The notes under the pieces: generated by a model
Seen by the model: only the letters and a program-made list of their open reading frames with translations
Told to the model about the DNA's origin: nothing
The model's database searches: none
In this document: positions 46,296 through 53,369 of the stretch, piece by piece
Position numbering within the stretch: position 1 is the first letter of the stretch
How the letters are laid out: the number at the start of each line of letters is the position of its first letter
Position numbers and translations under genes: made by a program
NCBI RefSeq assembly: GCF_900230225.1
Contig: NZ_OCNH01000009.1
Span: 62,001-126,000 of the forward strand
Origin: Spirosoma fluviale
GTDB taxonomy: Bacteria; Bacteroidota; Bacteroidia; Cytophagales; Spirosomataceae
Length of the DNA stretch: 64,000 nt
Direction: 5' to 3'

Positions 46296-47084
46296 ATGGA
46301 TACGCTACCAAAAACGTTTGAGCTGCTTTTTGCCCGCGATACGATCACGTTCAGGGGCTGTCTGGCTTTGTTGCCAGCTACCCGGCAGTCTGATCTGCCG
46401 GTACACCAGTATTTGACTAAGCGGGAGGTGCAACTTATGAATACGTATATGTCGGCTAATCGGCAGTTTACGTATGTGGCTGGGCGGCTATGCGCAAAAG
46501 CAGCCCTGCGGCAATACGTTGGGCAACCCTACGGCTATCAGGATTTTTTTATTGATAAAGGGGTTTTCGATCACCCCCTGGTAGTACACAATACGTCTAC
46601 GTCAAACCTACAGGTAAGTATCAGTCATTGCGCGAGCATTGTAGGGGCAATGGCCTATTCCGAACACCATCCGGTTGGCCTTGATATCGAGTGTTTAAAC
46701 CCGCATATCAATCAGTTTAAAGAAGAGATCATTACCATTGCCGAAAGACGGCTTATCGATGCGCTGTCTGGTAACTCAACGCGCTACTATACATCGCTTT
46801 GGGCGGCTAAGGAAGCCCTTTCCAAAATTCTGAGAACAGGCCTGATGACCCCTTTCAGCCTTTTGGAAGTCAGTCAGTTGATCCTGAAACCGTGGGGCGT
46901 CGAATTTTCATTTGAAAATTTTCCGCAGTACAAAAGTCTCGTCTTCAGTACGGAACACTGTCTTTTTGCGATTGCCCTGCCCCGAAAAACAACACTGGTT
47001 GGCGAAGCTAAACTAGCGGCCTTACTACGTGACTATTATCTAAAAACTACTGTCTGTCAATTGATTAGCGACGTTAGTGCCTGA
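46296..47084 (+). CDS. Sfp-type 4'-phosphopantetheinyl transferase
   Basis: 262 residues. The two diagnostic motifs are present: HPVGLDIECL near residue 125-134 (Mg2+/CoA binding) and SLWAAKEALSKIL near 167-179. The enzyme moves phosphopantetheine from CoA to the Ser of carrier domains and so would activate the fifteen carriers encoded upstream. It starts 16 bases after dinB and lies 41 bases before the AT-ER gene, within the same run of genes. Confidence 0.92.
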   Translation: MDTLPKTFELLFARDTITFRGCLALLPATRQSDLPVHQYLTKREVQLMNTYMSANRQFTYVAGRLCAKAALRQYVGQPYGYQDFFIDKGVFDHPLVVHNTSTSNLQVSISHCASIVGAMAYSEHHPVGLDIECLNPHINQFKEEIITIAERRLIDALSGNSTRYYTSLWAAKEALSKILRTGLMTPFSLLEVSQLILKPWGVEFSFENFPQYKSLVFSTEHCLFAIALPRKTTLVGEAKLAALLRDYYLKTTVCQLISDVSA

Positions 47085-47125
47085 CAAGTACAAGTATAAC
47101 TAAAACCTTTTTCAACCGAGTAATC

Positions 47126-49474
47126 ATGGCGACATCATCAACTGCTTTTGTATTTCCTGGCCAGGGATCTCAACGTATTGGCATGGGAAAAGACGTGTTT
47201 GGCCGTTTTCCAACCCTGACTTCAATGGCCGACAACGTACTGGGATTTTCTGTTAAGGATCTCTGCTTGAATGAGAAGAATAGTAGTCTGCTCAATCAGA
47301 CGCAGTATACACAGCCTGCTTTATACGTAGTGAATGCACTGCATTATTATGCGATGATAGAGGATAAGGGCAAACTACCCCAGTTTGTGGCAGGGCACAG
47401 CTTGGGCGAGTACAATGCCTTGCTGGCTGCCGATGTGTTTGATTTTGAAGTGGGCTTACAACTCGTCAAAAAACGTGGGGAACTAATGGCTCAGGCCCGC
47501 TCTGGAGGTATGGCCGCCGTAATTGGTCTGGATGTAGAGACAGTGCGCAGTATACTCACAAAACATCGATTGGAGAGCATAGATATTGCGAATTATAATG
47601 CTCAGCAGCAAATAGTGATTGCCGGCGAAACCGCTACTATTGAGCAGGCGAGCGACATTTTTCGGACTGAGGGATGTGAAAACTATATTCCTTTGATGGT
47701 TAGTGGCGCTTTTCACTCCCGCTTGATGAAAACCGCTCGGGATGAGTTTCGTAACTACGTAAAACAATTCCAGTTTCGGACGCCGGAACTGCCGGTGATT
47801 GCCAACGTAACGGCAGCTCCCTATCCTGACGACACTGTAGGCGTGGGCCGCCTGTTGTCGCAGCAGATCGTAAGTAGCGTGCGTTGGGCTGAGAGTATCT
47901 GGTATTTACGCCAGCAGGGAGTCAAGTCATTTCAGGAAGTAGGCGAAAGTACGGTTCTGAGCAATCTGATTGCTAAAATAGATGCAGGTGGTATTGTTAA
48001 GCCACTCGTACCAGATACGCAACTGCGCGACTTAGCTACGGCTCGCCCGGCGCTTGTTGCTGCCGATCACAACGGCTCACGCAATGGTTCATTGGTTAAT
48101 GGCAAACATCATTCGTCGTCAACTAATGGCAAGCAGTATCCGCCATCAACCAATAACAATCAGCTACTTACACCGTCTGGGACAAAAGGCATACGCCGGT
48201 TTGTGGACGATTACCAACTGAAATACCCCTACGTTGCTGGAGGTATTGGGTACGGAATAAGCTCCCGTCAGATGGTGGAATCTATGACAAAGGGTGGAAT
48301 GCTTGGATTTCTCGATATAGCCGACCGCCCTTTGGCTGACGTTGAAAATGACTTAAGAACGCTGGCCTACACCTGCGGGAAAGAGAGTGCACGTTATGGC
48401 TGTACCATCTCTCAGGGGCTAAGTGATGAGTTAACGATAGATAAACTCTTTGGTCTACTACGTGCCTATAACATTCAGGTCATTGAGACCCATGATGACC
48501 CGCAGATTACGGAAAAACTAGTTGAATACCGATTGCAAGCGTTCGACCAGCGTGGTGAAGCTATAAACCGGTTGCTGATTAAAACGGGAAACCCGGTTGT
48601 GCTGGAAGAAATCATGAAGCCAATCTCAGAAACGATTCTTCTGAAATTGCAGCAGCGGGGTAAACTGACAAAAGAGCAGGTCGAACGGGGACGGCGTATT
48701 GCTTTGGCGTCCGACGTCTGCGTATTAGCGGACCCCGGAGGCCTTACCTCGCACGGATCTCCGTTTGTACTGTTTCCACATGCACTGATGCTCCGGGAGC
48801 AGTTTACCCGTCAATATCGGTATGAGCAACCGATTCATGTTGGTCTGGGTGGTGGCATAGGTAGCCCATTGGCTGTTCAGATGGCCTTTGCGATGGGTGC
48901 CGACTTTGTGCACACAACGTCAGTAAATTTATGCACAATCGAATCGGGATTGCACGCATACACGAAGCAACTGCTTCAGGAAATCAGTGTTGAGGATACG
49001 GGGTACGCACCTTGCAGCGATTTTCTGTTTAATCCCAACAAAAAGATTCAAGTGGTAAAGAAAGGAGTGTTGTTTCCGGCTCGCGCCAATAAACTCTACG
49101 AATTATTTAAGCAACACGCTGCTATTAGCGAGATTGACCCCAGGGTAATCGTACAGCTTGAGGAGAAATTCTATCAGAAATCACTAGCTGGCGTTTGGGA
49201 GGATATTGTTAAAAAGCGGCAGGGAACCCCTGATCTGATTTCAAAAGCACTGCAGAACAGCAAATACTACATGTACCTCCTGTTTCAGGAATACTTTCAT
49301 TTATCGGCAGAATGGGCTGTTAAGGGCGACGGTACGTACTTGCTGAATTTTCAGATTCCGTGCGGAGCTGAGCTGGGTGCATTGAATCGGCAATTGCAAA
49401 ACACACCCATGCAGGCTTGGTCCGGCCGTAACATTGGCGAAGTCGCTCAATGGTTGCTGAGTAAATCTAAATGA
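47126..49474 (+). CDS. Fused trans-acyltransferase and enoylreductase (AT-ER, PksE type)
   Basis: 782 residues. Residues 1-300 are a malonyltransferase: FPGQGSQRIGMG, nucleophile Ser92 in GHSLGEY, Arg117 in KKRGELM for the malonyl carboxylate, and His197 in GAFHSR. A low-complexity Ser/Asn/Gly linker spans about 308-350. Residues ~355-782 are a PfaD-like FMN enoylreductase (YPYVAGGIGYGISSRQMVES, GLGGGIGSPLAVQMAFAMGA). AT-ER fusions like this supply malonyl units and enoyl reduction in trans to trans-AT PKSs, for example PksE in bacillaene. It is the only competent AT visible in the window and matches the lack of cis ATs. Confidence 0.94.
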   Translation: MATSSTAFVFPGQGSQRIGMGKDVFGRFPTLTSMADNVLGFSVKDLCLNEKNSSLLNQTQYTQPALYVVNALHYYAMIEDKGKLPQFVAGHSLGEYNALLAADVFDFEVGLQLVKKRGELMAQARSGGMAAVIGLDVETVRSILTKHRLESIDIANYNAQQQIVIAGETATIEQASDIFRTEGCENYIPLMVSGAFHSRLMKTARDEFRNYVKQFQFRTPELPVIANVTAAPYPDDTVGVGRLLSQQIVSSVRWAESIWYLRQQGVKSFQEVGESTVLSNLIAKIDAGGIVKPLVPDTQLRDLATARPALVAADHNGSRNGSLVNGKHHSSSTNGKQYPPSTNNNQLLTPSGTKGIRRFVDDYQLKYPYVAGGIGYGISSRQMVESMTKGGMLGFLDIADRPLADVENDLRTLAYTCGKESARYGCTISQGLSDELTIDKLFGLLRAYNIQVIETHDDPQITEKLVEYRLQAFDQRGEAINRLLIKTGNPVVLEEIMKPISETILLKLQQRGKLTKEQVERGRRIALASDVCVLADPGGLTSHGSPFVLFPHALMLREQFTRQYRYEQPIHVGLGGGIGSPLAVQMAFAMGADFVHTTSVNLCTIESGLHAYTKQLLQEISVEDTGYAPCSDFLFNPNKKIQVVKKGVLFPARANKLYELFKQHAAISEIDPRVIVQLEEKFYQKSLAGVWEDIVKKRQGTPDLISKALQNSKYYMYLLFQEYFHLSAEWAVKGDGTYLLNFQIPCGAELGALNRQLQNTPMQAWSGRNIGEVAQWLLSKSK

Positions 49475-49537
49475 TTGATCCGCACCAGCGAGCGCTACAC
49501 TACGTAATCAGGATTGTCACTTTCACCAACAAAGGCT

Positions 49538-50461
49538 ATGAAAAATCAAAATGTCTTTCTGATAGCAGGACAGGGGACCCAGTATTATCACATGGGTAAG
49601 TCGTTGTACCAATCTGACGAGTTTTTTCAGTACTGGATGGATGAGCAGGATTATCTTTTCAAATCAATTGCCGGGTATTCTGTGCTTGCTGATCTGCATG
49701 ATAGCAGTAAAAATAAAGCAATGCCCTACCAGAATATCATGACTTCTCACGCGGCTATATTTATGATTGAATATGCGTTGGGCTTATCACTGATGAATCA
49801 GGGTATTGTTCCGGAATGTTTACTGGGAATAAGCTTGGGCGAATTGGTTGCCTTCACCCTTGCTAATTCAATTACTCTGGCAGCTGCTCTGGAAACTGTT
49901 TACCAGGAATCCCTAATTATTCAGCGGTCCTGCCCTCCCTGCAAGATGTACGTCATTTTTGAAACAATGGCTTCCTTTTACAGTCATTCATCGCTGTATT
50001 TATTTACGGAGCTAGTTGCCGAGACAAACCAGTCGCAACTGGTAATTTCATGTACTTCATCGCGAAGTTGTGTTCTGGAGCAATTCTTTATCGATCAGAA
50101 AATTCGATTTATTGAGTTACCAATTAATTACGGATTTCATACATGCTGGCTCGAACCAGCTAAAGACAGTCTTTGCGAGTTGTATTCAAAATTGACAGTT
50201 CTACCCGGTATGTTTCCTGTACTTTCTGCTCGGGAGTGCCGAACCGTTGAAATCGATGACATGAATAAAGTGGATTTGCTCTGGCGACGAATTCGACAGC
50301 CGTTTTATGTTGAAAAATCATTGAGGTCGTTAATTGGTCAATGCAATGAATCGCTTTGGTTCGACATTAGTCCCAATAGCGTATTTAATACCCAGTGTAA
50401 ACAAATTGATTTAGGGGACAGGAAAAAGATTTATAGTTTTTTGTCTCCTTTTAAAGATTGA
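49538..50461 (+). CDS. AT-like protein, probably an acyl hydrolase (PedC type)
   Basis: ATG 49538 gives 307 residues; an in-frame TTG at 49514 is a less likely start. The FabD-like fold is shown by FLIAGQGTQYYHMGKSLY, Ser99 in GISLGEL and His201 in NYGFHTCW. Aligning VYQESLIIQR with VKKRGELMAQ of the neighbouring AT puts Glu where the malonyl-binding Arg should be. Loss of that Arg is the feature that separates proofreading acyl hydrolases such as PedC from malonyltransferases. Expected role: clearing stalled acyl chains from carriers. An AT for a non-malonyl unit is the alternative. It starts 63 bases after the AT-ER stop. Confidence 0.82.
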   Translation: MKNQNVFLIAGQGTQYYHMGKSLYQSDEFFQYWMDEQDYLFKSIAGYSVLADLHDSSKNKAMPYQNIMTSHAAIFMIEYALGLSLMNQGIVPECLLGISLGELVAFTLANSITLAAALETVYQESLIIQRSCPPCKMYVIFETMASFYSHSSLYLFTELVAETNQSQLVISCTSSRSCVLEQFFIDQKIRFIELPINYGFHTCWLEPAKDSLCELYSKLTVLPGMFPVLSARECRTVEIDDMNKVDLLWRRIRQPFYVEKSLRSLIGQCNESLWFDISPNSVFNTQCKQIDLGDRKKIYSFLSPFKD

Positions 50462-50495
50462 AAAACGCCGGCATAGGCTTACTGAAATTCATCGT

Positions 50496-51173
50496 ATGAA
50501 AACGGATTTGATACTATATCCATTAAAAGTTTCCTCATCAACCATTATTAATAATTGTTATGTAGTTATTAACCGAGCTACTAAACAGGCATTAATAATT
50601 GATCCTGCCTGGGAATTGGCAAAGATTGAGCAGGTGCTTAGCAATGAGGGCGCGAGTGTGTCGGCAATATTGCTTACCCACTCTCATAATGACCATGTCA
50701 ACTTAGCCGACGAACTGGCCCGTCGTTATGGATGTCGGGTGTTCATGGGTGCGGATGAGATTAAGTATTATACATTCTCATGCCCTTTTCTTACGGCCAT
50801 ACACCGGGAAGAACAATTGCCGATTGCTGGATTTAGCATCTCCCCAATCTTTACGCCCGGACACACACATGGAAGTGTTTGTTATTTACTTGATGATGTT
50901 TTGTTTTCGGGAGATACGCTGTTCATTGAAGGTTGCGGTCAGTGTACCGATCAGGGGGCTGATCCAAGGAAACTTTTTTTGAGTTTGCAGAAACTTAAAA
51001 AAAGACTTCGCCCATCTACAATTGTATATCCGGGTCATTCTTTTATTTACGAAACAGGTAAAGCTATGAGTTCGCTAATGAACCATAATATTTACATGCA
51101 GATCGAAGACTGCGATCTATTTGTTAAATTCAGAATGCGTAAAGCACAAGCGAATACACTGGTGTTTAAATAG
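50496..51173 (+). CDS. BaeB-like metallo-beta-lactamase-fold hydrolase
   Basis: 225 residues with the complete zinc site: LTHSHNDHVN, TPGHTHGS, FSGDTLF and VYPGHS, as in glyoxalase II-type enzymes. Hydrolases of this group (BaeB, PksB) are regular members of trans-AT PKS clusters. Their exact substrate is not settled, though a thioester-hydrolase role is likely. It starts 34 bases after the acyl hydrolase gene and appears to be the last biosynthetic gene of the run. Confidence 0.85.
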   Translation: MKTDLILYPLKVSSSTIINNCYVVINRATKQALIIDPAWELAKIEQVLSNEGASVSAILLTHSHNDHVNLADELARRYGCRVFMGADEIKYYTFSCPFLTAIHREEQLPIAGFSISPIFTPGHTHGSVCYLLDDVLFSGDTLFIEGCGQCTDQGADPRKLFLSLQKLKKRLRPSTIVYPGHSFIYETGKAMSSLMNHNIYMQIEDCDLFVKFRMRKAQANTLVFK

Positions 51174-51234
51174 AAATAGTACGTTTCTAGACGCACCCTA
51201 CTTCATTTTCAATGTATTAATATGTTATATAGTT

Positions 51235-51711
51235 ATGAGAAAGGGAATTGTGTTTTTTAGGCAGTCTATGACTAGGAGAGGACATCGACAGCAACTTAAT
51301 GAATTGATGACAATTGCTGCTGAACATCGGGTTCAAATCGTTGCTAAACTTGTGGATACATCAGTTCATCAATACTCGATAGGTGATCATAAAGAAATAA
51401 GTAAACAACTGTTAAATATGGTCTCCTACCATAGACCAGAAAAGCTATTTATACAAGAAATATCACAATTAGGCGCATCTATGCTTGACGTATCGACCAT
51501 TGTTGAAGAACTCACTTATTTGAGGGTAAGTATATATATCAATAATCTTAAGCTGGAAACACTACTTAATGGACAAAGAAACCCGGATGCCTTTGTTTTA
51601 TTTACTTTGCTGAGCGAGATCAAACAATTCCAGTGGGCAGAGATTCGTAATCAGCTATCAAGAAAGTTGAAAAAAGATAAAAAAAGAACGTCAGATAGTA
51701 GTCCTGAATAA
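51235..51711 (+). CDS. Short serine-recombinase-like domain protein, probably catalytically impaired
   Basis: ATG 51235 gives 158 residues; the frame is open further upstream, into the end of the hydrolase gene, but that part does not fit. The start VFFRQSMTRRGHRQQLNELM aligns with the YxRVS...QL opening of resolvase/invertase catalytic domains, placing Arg9 and Ser11 where Arg8 and Ser10 of gamma-delta resolvase lie. The later LDRLGR motif reads ISQLGAS, so two catalytic Args are lost. There is no C-terminal helix-turn-helix; the protein ends in a Lys-rich tail. It may be a decayed recombinase or a repurposed regulatory domain. Base composition is more AT-rich than in the megasynthases. Confidence 0.6.
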   Translation: MRKGIVFFRQSMTRRGHRQQLNELMTIAAEHRVQIVAKLVDTSVHQYSIGDHKEISKQLLNMVSYHRPEKLFIQEISQLGASMLDVSTIVEELTYLRVSIYINNLKLETLLNGQRNPDAFVLFTLLSEIKQFQWAEIRNQLSRKLKKDKKRTSDSSPE

Positions 51712-51998
51712 GTAAGGCTGATTTACAAAAGGCTGCGGGCGTAGTTTTGGGTTTGCAACAAAATACTGGACGCGGTCCCCGGGACAATAATTTAAGTAAC
51801 ATGTTGAAGTTGCCTTTTGCTGTATTCAAGGAGACTGCCGCTGAACTGTGTCAGGCCTGAGGGTGTATAGAATTGACAAGAAAATCCTTATCGTATGCTA
51901 CGGATAGGAGTTTACAAATATTAAAATTAGCTGTCCTATAAAACGCCCATTTTATGAAGCAGCCGTTATTTTACTTCTTGCTAAGCTAAGTAGCGGTA
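51712..51998. other. Intergenic, nothing recognised
   Basis: No convincing ORF, RNA or repeat was found. The only structure is an 11-base palindrome at 51775-51785, too short to interpret. Confidence 0.5.
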
Positions 51999-52000
51999 TA

Positions 52001-52297
52001 GCAGGCGAAGTCCGGTTTGTCGATGCGCCCCGTGGCCAGGGTACGGAAGTTCACGCCGTTATTGCCTATCGTCCACCGGCCGGGTAATTGGGTGGTGTGC
52101 TGATGAAGCTGTTCAACCCGGCCTTTGCGCAAATGATCAAGCAGGACCTGCGCCGGTTCAAGCAATTGCTGGAAACCGGAGAAATCACGACCATCAAAGG
52201 ACAGCCTTCCGGTCGGAAAAGTGAGCAACAATCCGATAAGAAATCCTCATCTAACTACGCGGAAGCGGACGAAAAACATGAAAGCGCTATGTTATAA
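52001..52297 (+). pseudogene. Remnant of a SRPBCC/cyclase-family gene with an in-frame stop
   Basis: One frame reads GEVRFVDAPRGQGTEVHAVI, YRPPAG, then a TAA stop at 52085-52087, then continues in the same frame as LGGVLMKLFNPAFAQM and DLRRFKQLLETGEITTIKGQ. These pieces match the C-terminal half of SRPBCC family proteins, in which the APxGxGTEV, PPAG and DLRRFKQLxETGEI motifs are continuous. The N-terminal half is missing and the stop interrupts the rest. It lies directly before a zinc alcohol dehydrogenase gene, a common partner of such SRPBCC genes. Confidence 0.65.
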
Positions 52298-53165
52298 CGG
52301 GGTGGGGGACCTGCGCACGGAGCAAGTTCCCGACCCGACCATTCTCAACCCCAAAGACGCGATTCTGCGGGTTATTCTGTCATCGGTTTGTGGCTCCGAC
52401 CTGCACCTGCTTAACGGCTATGTGCCAACCATGCGTGAAGGCGACATCATTGGCCATGAGTTTATGGGCGAAGTGGTCGAAACCGGCTCCGGGGTGAAGA
52501 AGCTTAAGAAAGGCGACCGGGTCGTGGTGTGTTCGATCTTGGGTTGTGGCGAGTGCCAATATTGCCAGGATACCCAATGGGCGCTCTGCGACAACTCCAA
52601 TCCCCATGCCTGGATACCGGAAAAAGTCTACGGGGATTTGCCAGCCGGTATTTTCGGGTACTCGCACGCCTTTGGCGGCTATGCCGGCTCCCATGCCGAT
52701 TACATTCGCGTACCGTATGCCGACCTTGGCTGCTTTGTCATTCCGGAAGGGTTACCCGACGAAGCGGCCGTGTTTGCCTCAGATGCCTTACCGACGGGCT
52801 TTATGGCAGCGGATCTGGCCGACATCCAGCCGGGCAACGTGGTGGCGATCTGGGGATACGGAGGAGTGGGGCAAATGGCCATTCAACGTGCTTTTCTGCT
52901 GGGCGCGTCCCGCGTGATTGCCATCGACCGGGAACCCGACCGGCTGCGGATGGCCAAAGACATCAGCGGAGCTGAGGTGCTTGATTTCTCGAAAGTCGAT
53001 GTTCAGGAAGCGTTACGGGAGATGACCGGCGGACGTGGCCCCGACCGCTGCATCGACTGCGTAGGCATGGAAGCGGTCAGCGAAGGGCTGGTCAGGCGGG
53101 AGAAAGCCCGCGATGGTGCGGCAAGATGGCGAGTTTCTATCCGCCTGACCAGCCGTCGCGTCTAA
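52278..53165 (+). pseudogene. 3'-truncated zinc-dependent alcohol dehydrogenase
   Basis: ATG 52278 begins MKALCYNGVGDLRTEQV, a standard MDR start; the frame is open from 52221. Visible parts are the catalytic zinc ligands (SSVCGSDLH, GHEFMGEV), the structural zinc loop (CGECQYCQDTQWALC) and the Rossmann motif WGYGGVGQ. Homology ends near GPDRCIDCVGMEAVSEG. The last ~25 residues (VRREKARDGAARWR onward) are unrelated and lie on an inverted repeat. At 295 residues it lacks roughly the last 90 of the usual ~390, so it is probably inactive. Confidence 0.75.
53086..53154. repeat. 14-bp perfect inverted repeat at the broken end of the alcohol dehydrogenase
   Basis: GGCTGGTCAGGCGG at 53086-53099 is the exact reverse complement of CCGCCTGACCAGCC at 53141-53154, with 41 bases between. 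It sits where alcohol dehydrogenase homology stops. No U-run follows, so it is not a typical terminator. It could be the scar of an excised or rearranged element. Confidence 0.7.
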
Positions 53166-53369
53166 ACACATGAAGCTGTTTACCGTTTTTAGTAAGACGA
53201 AGGAATGTCCATGAATTCGTTATGTATATAGCAGGCTTTTCTTGGTGTATAAGCGAGTCTGTTAACGTTGTGCCCAGCACACATTCCTAACGTCAATTGA
53301 AAAAACTGGGGTCCGTTAGCGCTTTTTAAGGCAGGCTGCCCAAAAACCAATCACATTCGGTATCCCTTT

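Noticed and set aside
51235..51711. Active resolvase of an insertion element
   Set aside because: Two catalytic Arg positions and the DNA-binding domain are missing, and no transposase or terminal repeats are nearby.
51775..51785. GTCCCCGGGAC palindrome
   Set aside because: Only 11 bases with no partner or context; likely chance.
53086..53154. Rho-independent terminator
   Set aside because: The stem is long and perfect, but the loop is 41 bases and no T-run follows.
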